Assembly: GCA_024710805.1 (NCBI GenBank)
Contig: JANJUB010000052.1
Span: 1 to 44,590 of the forward strand
Length of the DNA: 44,590 bases
From: Fimbriimonadaceae bacterium
GTDB taxonomy: Bacteria > Armatimonadota > Fimbriimonadia > Fimbriimonadales > Fimbriimonadaceae
Reading direction: 5' to 3'
The notes below the pieces were generated by a model that saw only the letters and a program-made list of their open reading frames with translations, searched no databases and had not been told where the DNA came from. Of this stretch, positions 8,019 through 16,177 are shown piece by piece (positions within the stretch are counted from its first letter, which is position 1; each line of letters opens with the position of its first letter). A program made the translations under genes and the position numbers.

Positions 8019-10247
8019 ATGTCCGCTCCGGCATTCGATATCATTCACGAATGGGAGGAGCCTCAGGAGCTTCATGAGCTTCTCGAGGCCATTCGCGAAC
8101 GCCGACAGGACGCAAACCTCCAACGGGTCCGATACGCCTTCTACGTCGCCGAACAAGCCCACGCGGGGCAGTCGCGTGCTTCCGGCCAGCCATACATCAC
8201 CCACCCGCTAGCGGTAGCAAAGATTCTTGCCGACTTGCAGGTCGACGACGACACCATTGTCGCCGCTCTGCTTCACGACGTTCTGGAGGACACGGCCAGC
8301 CAGACGCGGGAGTCGATCGCCGAAGTGTTCGGCGACGACGTGGTCGACCTCGTCGAGGGCGTTACCAAGCTCAAGTTCAAGATTCCGACCGAGGCCACGG
8401 ACCGCCAGAAGGCGGTTGCCGAAACCACCCGTGCCGCGGAGAGCCTGCGCAAGATGCTCTTGGCGATGGCGAAGGACTTCCGCGTCATCATCATCAAACT
8501 CGCCGACCGGTTGCACAACATGCAAACCCTCGAAGGCCTTCCGCCGGAGAAGCGCACCCGGATCGCCAACGAGACGCTCGACATTTATGCGCCGCTGGCG
8601 GCGCGTTTGGGCATTTGGGAGATCAAGTGGCAGCTCGAGGACCTGGCGTTCAAGCACTTGCACCCCGAGGAGTTTCAGCGAGTCAGCGACCTCGTGTCGA
8701 AGACGCGCACGGAACGACAGAAGCAGGTCAATGTCGCGATCCTGCAGCTCAAGGAGCGGCTCGAGAGCAAGGGGATGCGCAACTTCGAAATTACCGGCCG
8801 CCCCAAGCATCTGTATTCAATCTTCAACAAGATGGTGAAGCAGGGGCTGGACTTCCACGAGATCTATGATTTGCTCGCCATCCGCGTGACGACCGAGGAC
8901 ACAAAGGACTGCTACCTGACGCTGATGGAAGCCCACGACCTTTGGATGCCCATCCCCGGTCTCTTCTTCGACTACATCGCCACCCCGAAGCCGAATGGCT
9001 ACCAGTCGCTCCACACCAAAGTTGTGGGCCCGGGCGGCGAACCGATCGAAGTGCAGATTCGAACGCGCGAGATGCACGCGATCGCCGAGTACGGGGTGGC
9101 TGCCCACTGGACCTATAAGGAAGGCAAACAGGTCGCCAACGAGACCACGAGGCTCAGCCGGCTCCGCCAGCAACTCTTTGATTGGTCGTCCGACGCGGGG
9201 ACCAGCTCCGACTTCCTGCGATCCCTCTCCACCGACTTGTTCAGCGAGCAAGTGTTCGTGTTTACACCGAAGGGCGACGTGCTCGACTTGCCCAAGGACT
9301 CGACCCCGATCGACTTCGCTTTCCGCGTCCACACCGAACTCGGCCTCTCGGTGGTTGGAGCCAAGGTCAACGGCGTCATCGTTCCGCTCCCGACGAAGCT
9401 GAAGAATGGCGACGTGGTGGAGTTGGTCACGCGGGCGAACGGGCAGCCCAGCCTGGACTGGCTGGAGTTCGTACGATCGAGCCACGCTCGAAACAAGCTG
9501 CGTGCCCACTTCAGAAAGCTGAGTCGCTTCGAAGATGCCCAGCGCGGCAAGGACCTGCTCGAAAAGGAGCTCCGCAGCATGCGCCTCGAGCCCAAGGAGT
9601 TCGTTGGCGAGGACCGGCTTCAGACGGTCGTCCACCATTTCGACGGCGCGGAGAACGCGACCGACCTGCTTGCAAAAATCGGCAGCGGGCTGCTATCCGT
9701 CCAGAGCGTCATCAACAAACTGCGGGGGAACGTGGCCGAGGCCCACCCCGATCAGATTCAGACCGCACGAACCAAAGAGGGGAAACTCACGCTCTCGAAG
9801 GACGGCATCGACGGCGTGGTCATCCACCGGGCCAAGTGCTGCGAGCCGATCCCCGGGGACGACGTGGTCGGCTACGTGACCCGCGGCCGGGGCATCATGC
9901 TGCACCGCAAGACATGCCCCAACATGGTCCGTTTTGAAACTGACGAGCCGGAACGACTGCTTCGGCTTGAGTGGCCGAGCGACGGTTCGCACTATGCGAT
10001 CAGCCTAAAGATCGTCACCCTCAACCGCCAAGGGCTGCTGATGGACATCTCCACGATCTTTGGGGAATCGCACACGAACGTCTCCGCCGCGAAGATCCGC
10101 ACGATGCCCAACCACACCGCCGAGATCGAAGTGTCGATCGACGTACGCGACACGCAGCACCTTCAGCTGGTCATGGCGAAGATCTCGAATTTCTCGGACG
10201 TGATCAGCATCCTCCGGATGTTCGGCCGGATCGCTCCGAAGGCCTAG
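8019..10247 (+). CDS. RelA/SpoT-type (p)ppGpp synthetase/hydrolase
   Basis: This 742-aa long RSH enzyme makes and probably degrades the stringent-response alarmone. The N-terminal HD hydrolase domain (about 40-180) keeps ITHPLAVAKILADL, the HD pair in LLHDVLEDT and KLADRLHNMQTL. The synthetase domain (about 230-370) has FHEIYDLLAIRV, PKPNGYQSLHT and EVQIRTREMHAIAEYGVAAHW. A TGS domain (about 400-465) has VFTPKGDVLDLPKDSTPIDF. The conserved Cys-containing segment VIHRAKCCEPIPGDDVVGYV follows, then a C-terminal ACT domain (about 665-740). The intact HD motifs argue for a bifunctional Rel rather than a synthetase-only RelA. It is monocistronic with a hairpin after the stop. A TATACT box lies 40 nt before the ATG. 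Confidence 0.96.
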   Translation: MSAPAFDIIHEWEEPQELHELLEAIRERRQDANLQRVRYAFYVAEQAHAGQSRASGQPYITHPLAVAKILADLQVDDDTIVAALLHDVLEDTASQTRESIAEVFGDDVVDLVEGVTKLKFKIPTEATDRQKAVAETTRAAESLRKMLLAMAKDFRVIIIKLADRLHNMQTLEGLPPEKRTRIANETLDIYAPLAARLGIWEIKWQLEDLAFKHLHPEEFQRVSDLVSKTRTERQKQVNVAILQLKERLESKGMRNFEITGRPKHLYSIFNKMVKQGLDFHEIYDLLAIRVTTEDTKDCYLTLMEAHDLWMPIPGLFFDYIATPKPNGYQSLHTKVVGPGGEPIEVQIRTREMHAIAEYGVAAHWTYKEGKQVANETTRLSRLRQQLFDWSSDAGTSSDFLRSLSTDLFSEQVFVFTPKGDVLDLPKDSTPIDFAFRVHTELGLSVVGAKVNGVIVPLPTKLKNGDVVELVTRANGQPSLDWLEFVRSSHARNKLRAHFRKLSRFEDAQRGKDLLEKELRSMRLEPKEFVGEDRLQTVVHHFDGAENATDLLAKIGSGLLSVQSVINKLRGNVAEAHPDQIQTARTKEGKLTLSKDGIDGVVIHRAKCCEPIPGDDVVGYVTRGRGIMLHRKTCPNMVRFETDEPERLLRLEWPSDGSHYAISLKIVTLNRQGLLMDISTIFGESHTNVSAAKIRTMPNHTAEIEVSIDVRDTQHLQLVMAKISNFSDVISILRMFGRIAPKA

Positions 10248-10260
10248 GAGTGCCCTTGTT

Positions 10261-10301
10261 GGCGGGAACGATTCCATCCCGCCGGCTACGAAGTCCTTTT
10301 T
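10261..10301 (+). terminator. hairpin plus T-run after the RelA/SpoT gene; REP-like
   Basis: GGCGGGA (10261-10267) pairs with TCCCGCC (10277-10283) around a 9-nt loop, and TTTTT follows at 10297-10301. The T-run is 13 nt from the stem, so termination may be inefficient. The right side contains CCGCCGGCTACGA (10279-10291), shared exactly with the palindrome at 11131-11197. The region continues with the palindrome CCCACGTGGG (10302-10311). Confidence 0.5.
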
Positions 10302-10336
10302 CCCACGTGGGGCAGGGATGCCTCGTGCCCTGACAT

Positions 10337-11080
10337 CTACAACCTTGCGTTCCTGCGCCTCGCTAGACTCAGGACCGCCAGGTGGGCGAGGGCGAAGACC
10401 CCTGCAACGGGGAGCGAGAACGGCGCGAGAAACAGCCACACCCCGTACCATTCGAGCCCCTCGATTCCCGCGACGTCGTAGAAGAATCGCTGCCCACCAG
10501 CGTACGCTAGGTCTGACGATCCAGCCGCCGAGGTAAAAACGGCTTCATAGAAGGGGTAGTGGTCGTTCGAGACTTCTCCGCCGCTCGCCGCAACAACCAC
10601 GATCCTCCCACCGCTTCCGTCGGTGCCTTCGACAATGACACCTCGTAAGCCTTTGATGCTGTTGTAGCCCTGCTCCGAGGCTGCAAGCAGTCCGGCCTTG
10701 TCGAGCTCCTCGTAGATTCCGGGAAACACACTAAGGTTGTCGTTCAGAACTTGGCTCAAGTTGCCCTTGGGCTTGATCGCCTTGATGACGCGACCCGTGA
10801 GGTCGTAATAGGGATCGTTCGGAAACTCGTTGAGATCGCGACCCAGGTCGTACTTGGGATACGGCACGGCAAGGGGATGCCCGTTCTGGTCGATTTGAGT
10901 CGCAAACGGCACGACGGCCGTGACCGTCTTCATTCTATGAACGTGCCCCAATACAGGAGGCCGCATGAAGAAGTAGCCCCAATACCATCGCGAAGCCGAG
11001 ATGGAAACGACGAAGGACACCGCGAGGAGCGCAAGGAGCCACGCACCAAAAAGTGCGAGTCCAGACTTCGGCTCCCTCAT
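10337..11080 (-). CDS. membrane-anchored protein of unknown function
   Basis: This 247-aa protein has one hydrophobic segment near the N-terminus (about residues 8-28, ALFGAWLLALLAVSFVVSI) and one near the C-terminus (about 212-240, LFLAPFSLPVAGVFALAHLA). A soluble domain of about 180 residues between them would lie on the periplasmic side. That domain contains DPYYDLTGRVIKAIKPKGN, a proline-rich YPKYDLGRDLNEFPND segment and a Gly-rich strand pair (GTDGSGGRIVVVAASGG). The C-terminus is basic (RRRNA). I do not recognise a family. AGGA precedes ATG 11080 by 4 nt. It stands alone on the minus strand between the RelA/SpoT gene (convergent) and the SRPBCC gene, with a 148-nt upstream gap holding a long palindrome. 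Confidence 0.75.
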   Translation of the reverse strand: MREPKSGLALFGAWLLALLAVSFVVSISASRWYWGYFFMRPPVLGHVHRMKTVTAVVPFATQIDQNGHPLAVPYPKYDLGRDLNEFPNDPYYDLTGRVIKAIKPKGNLSQVLNDNLSVFPGIYEELDKAGLLAASEQGYNSIKGLRGVIVEGTDGSGGRIVVVAASGGEVSNDHYPFYEAVFTSAAGSSDLAYAGGQRFFYDVAGIEGLEWYGVWLFLAPFSLPVAGVFALAHLAVLSLARRRNARL

Positions 11081-11130
11081 GTCCCTAGGAACGCTGGGAG
11101 GAGATGGTCTGGTTCCTGCTTGTCAAACTC

Positions 11131-11197
11131 TATCGTAGGCACGGGATGATACGTGCCCGTGCGTTCCGGCGGCACGTATCATCCGCCGGCTACGATA
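11131..11197. repeat. 67-nt extragenic palindrome
   Basis: Nested inverted repeat. TATCGTAG (11131-11138) pairs with CTACGATA (11190-11197), and GGATGATACGTGCC (11144-11157) pairs with GGCACGTATCATCC (11171-11184). This leaves a 13-nt apical loop and a small asymmetric internal loop. It contains CCGCCGGCTACGA, also present at 10279-10291. It lies between the stop of the SRPBCC gene (11229) and the start of the next minus-strand gene (11080). Possible roles are REP-like element, terminator or mRNA stabiliser. Confidence 0.7.
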
Positions 11198-11228
11198 GCG
11201 GATTCGTTAGCAACCGGCACACTTCCAG

Positions 11229-11681
11229 CTACTCGACCTCGGCCCTCGCCTTTAGGAATGCCGCTCGTGCCTCTAGGAAGCGTCGCATGTACCGTGTGAG
11301 AAAGAGCACCTCTGCAAGACGCCCAAGCGGGCCCAAGGGCGCCTCGAAGTCAAGCTCGTCAGTCATACGCGTACCCTCAGGAGTTGCTTCGAAGCGATGC
11401 ACATGTCGCATTCGCTTGAATGCTCCACGCACCATCTCGTCGGTGAACAGCCAAGGACGGTCAAACTCCGTCACGACCACTGTAAGTTCTTGCCAGACGC
11501 CGAGGTGCCGAGCCCGCCACGTTACTGACTCGCCCATGCCGATCAGCCCAGACGTGACTCCGGCGACGGCTCGTTCTCCCGTCGCCGAAGAGCTCTCCTG
11601 GTGCACGTCTACATCCCGCATCAGATCAAACACCCGCTCGGGCGCGGCACGGATGATCGTCGCCAGCCGGATGAGAGCCAC
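11229..11681 (-). CDS. SRPBCC (START/Bet v1-like) ligand-binding family protein
   Basis: This 150-aa protein starts ALIRLATIIRAAPERVFDLM, the usual opening strand and helix of SRPBCC/polyketide-cyclase-like folds. A central GMGESVTWRARHLGVWQELT sheet region and a DELDFEAPLGPLGRLAEVL strand-helix follow, with a long C-terminal helix (RYMRRFLEARAAFLKARAEVE). The fold binds hydrophobic ligands in a cavity; ligand and activity cannot be inferred. Its GTG start (11681) overlaps the TAG stop of the acyl-CoA dehydrogenase gene by one base, so the two are translationally coupled, and a link to acyl-CoA or lipid metabolism is possible (inference). The stop is followed by a long palindrome. Confidence 0.85.
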   Translation of the reverse strand: MALIRLATIIRAAPERVFDLMRDVDVHQESSSATGERAVAGVTSGLIGMGESVTWRARHLGVWQELTVVVTEFDRPWLFTDEMVRGAFKRMRHVHRFEATPEGTRMTDELDFEAPLGPLGRLAEVLFLTRYMRRFLEARAAFLKARAEVE

Positions 11682-12871
11682 TAGCTGAACGGATAGGTCG
11701 GCAGCATCCGAGCGAGCGGTTTGTCGCTGCGGTAGCCCAGCTCGTACTCCGCCTGCATGATCGTGTGGATCTCGTGGGTGCCTTCGTAGATCATCGCGCC
11801 GCGAGAGTTGCGGAAGTATCGCTCCACCGGGAACTCATCACAGAATCCGTAGGCGCCGTGGATTTCGACCGCCTTGTTCGCGGCATCGAAAGCGGCCGCG
11901 CAGTTGGTCCACTTCGCCATCGAACACTCGCGCGTATGGCGCTGGCCGGTGTTCTTCATCCAGCCCACCTTGTAGTACAGCAGACGGCCGATCTCGCGGC
12001 CTTGCGCCATGCTGGCAATCATCTGCTGCACCAGCTGCTTCTTGCCGATGGGCTCGCCCTGCACGGTGCGGTCGTTGGCGTAGGGCACGCATGCGTCCAG
12101 ACAGGCGGTGATGATGCCCACCGCACCTGAGGCGACCGTATAGCGGCCATGGTCTAGGGCGGACATGGCGACCTTGAACCCGTCGCCCTCCTCACCGATC
12201 ATGCAATCGGCGGGAACGCGCATATTCTCAAAGAAGATCTCGCCCGTGTTTCCGGCGCGCACACCGAGCTTTCCGTGGATGGCTCGGCTGCTGAATCCCG
12301 GGGTGTTGCGGTTGACGATGAAGGCCGCGTAAGGCGCCTTGGCCTGAGTATCGACAAGACGGGTGATGACCAAGAACTGGTCGGCATAGTCGGCAAGCGA
12401 GATCCACGTCTTCTGTCCGTTCAGGACGTAGCTGTCGCCGTCCTTACGGGCGGTCGTCTTCAGGTTGGAGGCATCGGATCCGGCGTTCGGCTCGGTGAGG
12501 GCAAACGCGCCGATCAGCTTCCCGGTGGCGAGGCTCGGCAGCCAGCGCTGCTTCTGCTCTTCGGTGCCCCACTGCATCAGCGTGAGGCTGTGCAGACCGC
12601 TGTGGACGGACATGACGACCCTCGCCGTGCTGTCGGCACGCTCGAGCTCTTCGCAAACGATTCCGAGGCTGATGTAGTCCGTGTCGCTGCCGCCGTACTT
12701 GGCGGGAATCGAGATGCCGAGCATCCCGGCGTCACCCATCTTTTCAAGGGTGGCGCGGTCGCTTCGGGCCTCACGATCGCGCTCGCGAAGGTCGGGAAGG
12801 ATTTCGGTTTGCCCGAACTTGTAGGCAGACTCGCGAATCAACTCGTGCTCGGCGCTGAGGGAGAAGTCCAT
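11681..12871 (-). CDS. acyl-CoA dehydrogenase
   Basis: This 396-aa flavoprotein of the acyl-CoA dehydrogenase superfamily carries out alpha,beta-desaturation of acyl-CoA with FAD, passing electrons to ETF. The N-terminal helical domain opens MDFSLSAEHELIRESAYKF. The middle beta domain has GAFALTEPNAGSDASNLKT and GQKTWISLADYADQFLV. The C-terminal helical domain has ALDHGRYTVASGAVGI and carries the likely catalytic Glu in MIYEGTHEIHTIMQAEYELG near residue 370. The sequence resembles short-chain or glutaryl-CoA-type members, but chain length is not decidable. No SD precedes ATG 12871; TAAACT lies 8 nt upstream. It is coupled to the SRPBCC gene downstream. The 109-nt gap from pgk holds tandem 10-mers and a GC hairpin. 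Confidence 0.95.
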   Translation of the reverse strand: MDFSLSAEHELIRESAYKFGQTEILPDLRERDREARSDRATLEKMGDAGMLGISIPAKYGGSDTDYISLGIVCEELERADSTARVVMSVHSGLHSLTLMQWGTEEQKQRWLPSLATGKLIGAFALTEPNAGSDASNLKTTARKDGDSYVLNGQKTWISLADYADQFLVITRLVDTQAKAPYAAFIVNRNTPGFSSRAIHGKLGVRAGNTGEIFFENMRVPADCMIGEEGDGFKVAMSALDHGRYTVASGAVGIITACLDACVPYANDRTVQGEPIGKKQLVQQMIASMAQGREIGRLLYYKVGWMKNTGQRHTRECSMAKWTNCAAAFDAANKAVEIHGAYGFCDEFPVERYFRNSRGAMIYEGTHEIHTIMQAEYELGYRSDKPLARMLPTYPFS

Positions 12872-12890
12872 CGCCCTAGAGTTTATCTTG

Positions 12891-12974
12891 CTCGGGTTGG
12901 TTCGGGTTGGCTCGGGTTGGTTCGGAACTCCCCCTCGCCTCGCTTGCGGGGAGAGGGGGCCGGGGGGTGAGGGG
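12891..12974. repeat. tandem 10-mers plus CCCCCTC/GAGGGGG hairpin
   Basis: Three copies of YTCGGGTTGG run head to tail at 12891-12920, followed by a partial fourth (TTCGG). Next is CCCCCTC, a short Cys-codon-like spacer and GAGAGGGGG near 12930-12957, then GGGGGGTGAGGGG. The element fills the gap between pgk and the acyl-CoA dehydrogenase gene. Similar CCCTC...GAGGG elements lie at about 29687-29800, 37395-37425 and 39848-39884. Confidence 0.6.
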
Positions 12975-12980
12975 TGCTTG

Positions 12981-14156
12981 TTACTTGTCCAACAGCGCGG
13001 CGATGCCGGGCAGGACCTTGCCTTCCAAGAACTCCAGACTCGCGCCGCCGCCGGTCGAGACGTGACTCACCTCATCCGAGAACCCAAACTTCTCGATCGC
13101 CGCCGCCGAGTCGCCTCCGCCGACGATGGTCGTGCCCTCAGCGTCCGCCATGGCCTGCGCCACGCCGCGTGTGCCCGCCTCGAACGGTTCCATCTCGAAC
13201 ACGCCCATCGGACCGTTCCAGACGATCGTGTGGGCGGCTCGCACGACTTCGCCAAAACGAGCGATCGACGCGGGTCCAATGTCGAGACCCAGCATGCCCT
13301 CCGGAATCTCGCCAGCCGGAACCACCGAAGTCGACACCGTCGGCGAAACTTCCGACGCAATCACCACATCGGTTGGTAAGAGCAACTTTTCGCCATGATT
13401 CTTTAGCAGATCGGCCGCATAGGCGAGGTTCGTCTCGTCGAGAAGCGAGCCGCCGATTTGGCCACCGGCCGCCTTGATGAAGGTGAACGCCATGCCGCCA
13501 CCGATGATCAAGTGGTCGACCTTGGGCAACAGACTATCGATCACGGCAATCTTGTCCTTGACCTTCGCGCCACCCAGAATCGCGACGAACGGGCGGGCGG
13601 GTTCGGTCAGCACCTTGCCCAGATAAGCAAGTTCCTTCTCGATGAGGAAGCCGGCCACCGCGGGAAGATGGTGAGCGACGCCTTCGGTCGAAGCGTGGGC
13701 GCGGTGCGCCGTTCCAAAGGCGTCATTGACGTACGCCTGGGCCAAGCCGGCCAACGAAGCAGCAAAGGCAGGATCGTTCTTCTCTTCCTCGGCGTGGAAT
13801 CGGACATTCTCGAGCAGCACCACTTGGCCCGGCTGAAGCGCACCGCAGGCGGCTTCGACTTCGGCACCGACACAGTCGGGCAACAAGGGGACGGGCATCC
13901 CCAACAACTCGGTCAGTCGCGCGGCGACGGGGGCGAGCGAGAACTCAGGGGTGACGCCCTTGGGGCGTCCCAAGTGGCTACAGAGGATCACCGAAGCTCC
14001 GTTCTCGATCAAAAACCGGAGGGTGGGAAGCGCCTCGGTGATGCGGCGATCGTCGGTGATGACGCCGTTCTCGAGCGGCACATTGAAGTCGCAACGAACG
14101 AGGGTGCGCACCCCCGACCACGATCGATCACGCACGGTCTGCTTCTGGAAAGCCAT
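12981..14156 (-). CDS. pgk: phosphoglycerate kinase
   Basis: This 391-aa glycolytic kinase transfers phosphate between 1,3-bisphosphoglycerate and ADP in the cytoplasm. The N-terminal substrate domain has [29 protein letters not shown] and the hinge-proximal [15 protein letters not shown]. The C-terminal nucleotide domain has [33 protein letters not shown] and [13 protein letters not shown]. All family motifs are intact and length is normal. No Shine-Dalgarno is visible before ATG 14156. TAAACT lies exactly 6 nt upstream, suggesting a leaderless promoter of its own even though the upstream gene ends only 23 nt away. No gapA or tpiA lies next to it, so it is separated from the usual glycolytic cluster. 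Confidence 0.97.
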   Translation of the reverse strand: MAFQKQTVRDRSWSGVRTLVRCDFNVPLENGVITDDRRITEALPTLRFLIENGASVILCSHLGRPKGVTPEFSLAPVAARLTELLGMPVPLLPDCVGAEVEAACGALQPGQVVLLENVRFHAEEEKNDPAFAASLAGLAQAYVNDAFGTAHRAHASTEGVAHHLPAVAGFLIEKELAYLGKVLTEPARPFVAILGGAKVKDKIAVIDSLLPKVDHLIIGGGMAFTFIKAAGGQIGGSLLDETNLAYAADLLKNHGEKLLLPTDVVIASEVSPTVSTSVVPAGEIPEGMLGLDIGPASIARFGEVVRAAHTIVWNGPMGVFEMEPFEAGTRGVAQAMADAEGTTIVGGGDSAAAIEKFGFSDEVSHVSTGGGASLEFLEGKVLPGIAALLDK

Positions 14157-14162
14157 GCCCGG

Positions 14163-14168
14163 AGTTTA
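14163..14168 (-). promoter_or_regulatory. possible leaderless -10 box TAAACT for pgk
   Basis: TAAACT on the minus strand is 6 nt from the pgk ATG and there is no SD. The match to TATAAT is 4/6, so this is suggestive only; it gains weight from similar spacing at other genes in the window. Confidence 0.3.
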
Positions 14169-14179
14169 CCGACCGCGCT

Positions 14180-15403
14180 CTAAGGACTCTGGGCCCAGCG
14201 GAGCTGATACCCGTACTTCCAGTTCTGAGGAATCATCCGGTCGCTGCTGTTGGCGAGCGGATTCAAGGTCGCGTAAGCGGCGATCTGCTGCTCCGGGGAG
14301 CCCACGTGGATGTTCTCCATCATGCGACCGACTCGGTGCGTGCCCAACATCGCCAGTTCGAACTTGGTGAATCGCTCGTCCTTGGTATCGTATTCGGCCA
14401 AGGCGAGCAGACGCCCCTTGTACGTGTCTCGACACCATTCGCTGTCCGCGCGCATATCGTAATGTGCAGTAATCCGCAGCGAAACCTTATTGTTTTCAAC
14501 GGCGACGACTTCGGATTCCATGTTCCCTCCGCGGATGTGGCTCTCCCACCACGCGCTCTGCCCCGCTTGCATGTGGCTCAGCAGGACAATCCGGTTGAAC
14601 AGCGGCCCGGTGACCGACGTCTTCGACCCCGGCGTCAGCTTTGCCGGCAGCCACGCCCGCCACTCGGATGGCTTGTACCAAAGGCGGTCGAGGTGATAGA
14701 ACTTCGGGTGCCGCTGGTCGAACGTGGTCATTCCGGAGAAGGCGTATCCCCGGCTCGAGATCCGCAGATCGAGCGTTCCCGGCGGCTTCTTGAACGCATC
14801 TTGCTCCCACTTCAGGCGGTCCGCGTCGGTGAGCGTCCGGCTTAGGCGACGCTCGGCCGGCGTCAGCCGACGGTACGCGGCCACCGCTTCCTTGAGCGCC
14901 TGCAAGGTAGCGTCCGCATCGGGATCCGGCCAACCTCGGTTCATCCGCCCCAAGTACCGACCCGATGACGAGGCCACGTAGATCCCTTGCTGAATCTGGT
15001 CGCGCATCAGCGTCGCCAACCACTTGCGCTCAAACCGTTCGTGGTCAGGATGCTCTTTATAGTTCACATCATCCACCGCGACGGGGATGAAGTTCTCTCG
15101 GGCGTATTCAACGATGTCGGGGCGAGTCCAGACAAACTGCCTGGTTTTGACTCCGTTCTGTCAGCAATGCCCTCGTGGATCGCCGAAGTACATCCACATG
15201 AGGAGCGGCTTATCTTCGCGCTGCCCGGCCTGCAAGCCTTCGTAGATGGTCGACCGCCAGTCGAGGCGCTGGAATGCCAGGTCTTCCGCGGTCGGCGAGG
15301 CATGAGCCTTGACTGCGGCAAACGTCGCCGCGGTCAGTTCGGCCGGTGGCCGGCGGTCCGCTCCCTGAAGGGGAACCAGAGCGAGCACCAACGCGAGGAT
15401 CAT
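14180..15403 (-). CDS. candidate exported thioredoxin-like selenoprotein (UGA at codon 81 read as Sec)
   Basis: The frame runs 408 codons and is broken only by TGA at 15163-15161. Before it are a hydrophobic leader (MILALVLALVPLQG) and a thioredoxin-like strand (KPLLMWMYFGDPRGHC). The TGA follows this Cys directly. After it the same frame continues QNGVKTRQFVWTRPDIVEYA and NFIPVAVDDVNYKEH, exactly what a thioredoxin-like fold needs, then about 300 residues without further stops. A hairpin with GU in its loop lies 16-33 nt past the UGA (bSECIS-like). Sec at position 81 would form a Cys-Sec pair; a periplasmic redox role is inferred. The C-terminal 240 residues (SSRGYAFSGMTTFDQRHP onward) are an unrecognised domain. 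ATG 15403 overlaps the upstream stop (ATGA). The alternative is a nonsense-mutated gene; read as two genes, the 3' half (GTG 15076) would lack the fold's first strand. selA/B/C are not in the window. Confidence 0.75.
15128..15160 (-). other. candidate bacterial SECIS hairpin
   Basis: On the mRNA (minus strand), 16 nt after the UGA, CCAGGC (15144-15139) pairs with GUCUGG (15133-15128) as 6 bp with one G-U, closing the 5-nt loop AGUUU. A lower stem GAGU/ACUC adds 4 bp, with a 5-nt bulge on the 5' side. The loop GU starts 24 nt after the UGA, inside the range known for bacterial SECIS elements, which need a GU in the apical loop to bind SelB. Confidence 0.6.
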
Positions 15404-16116
15404 GGCAGCGGTCGGAACTCGGCGACAGCGTCGTTCACGGTGAGCTGAGCCTGCAAGACCTCAGCCTTCATGCGCGGAATCCCGGTCAGCAACGTCACTG
15501 GCAGCTCGTTCAGCATCTGCTTGACCTGGTTCCGATTCAGGGCCAACATGTGCTGCAGGGCGCTGATCAACTCTTCGGTCTTATGCCCGCCGTGCGAAAG
15601 CAACACGAGTTCGTACAAGTTGTCGTCGTCGCGTCGGGCAAAGGCGATGTGCTTCGGCGTATGGCCGTCCTCGACCGAGATCGGAACCTCGCGATTGCAC
15701 CCTTCACAAAGCAGCACCTCGGTCTTAGCGCTGTAATAGTTGAGGAAGTTGCAGAAGCCGCAACGAACCTGACTGATCCCCAGCACTTGCCCATCGGGCG
15801 CGATCGGGATCATGCGGTAACAGCCCTGACAGGCAAAGTCGTTGTCCGGCTGCTCGGTAAGTCGGTTCTTGTGCTGGCAGTAGGGGCAAACGACCGCCAC
15901 ACTGGCCACTTTCTTGATCTGGGTGGCTTCGTAAATTGCGTAGCCGATTCCCGCGACTCCCGCCAAGGCGAGCACACCGGCAAGGCCGACCAGAGCGCCA
16001 TCGCCCCGGAAGATGAACAGGATGACCGCAATAACGAGGGCGATTACCCCGCCGATCGCGGCCCCGAGGGCCCTCATTCCAAATTGTTCAACGACATCTG
16101 AACTCCGCTCAGGCAT
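15400..16116 (-). CDS. membrane protein with two zinc-ribbon-like Cys4 motifs
   Basis: This 238-aa protein has two adjacent transmembrane segments near residues 18-40 (ALGAAIGGVIALVIAVILFI) and 43-64 (LVGLAGVLALAGVAGIGYAI). A soluble part follows with two Cys4 clusters: CPYC...CQGC, then CGFC...CEGC. These look like paired zinc ribbons in the cytoplasm. The C-terminal 80 residues are helical (HKTEELISALQHMLALNRNQ) and unrecognised. ATG 16116 has AAAGGAG 6 nt upstream; a TTG two codons earlier is less likely. Its TGA overlaps the ATG of the candidate selenoprotein (ATGA), so the two are translationally coupled and probably act together. A role in redox or metal sensing is plausible but not shown. 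Confidence 0.8.
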   Translation of the reverse strand: MPERSSDVVEQFGMRALGAAIGGVIALVIAVILFIFRGDGALVGLAGVLALAGVAGIGYAIYEATQIKKVASVAVVCPYCQHKNRLTEQPDNDFACQGCYRMIPIAPDGQVLGISQVRCGFCNFLNYYSAKTEVLLCEGCNREVPISVEDGHTPKHIAFARRDDDNLYELVLLSHGGHKTEELISALQHMLALNRNQVKQMLNELPVTLLTGIPRMKAEVLQAQLTVNDAVAEFRPLP

Positions 16117-16177
16117 GACCAACTCCTTTACGGGATGAGACGAGCGCCGACGCCCTCAAGCACCGCGCGCCATCGGG

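Noticed and set aside
10261-11228. Protein-coding remnants in the gaps around the 10337-11080 gene
   Set aside because: Only short frames and palindromic repeats are seen; no recognisable coding sequence.
12891-12920. CRISPR-like repeats
   Set aside because: Only three 10-bp copies with no spacers; no cas genes in the window.
15076-15403. Two separate genes (15161-15403 and 14180-15076) instead of one selenoprotein
   Set aside because: The upstream piece alone would stop at the active-site Cys, and the downstream piece would start mid-domain with no SD. The frame is continuous. A nonsense mutation remains possible.
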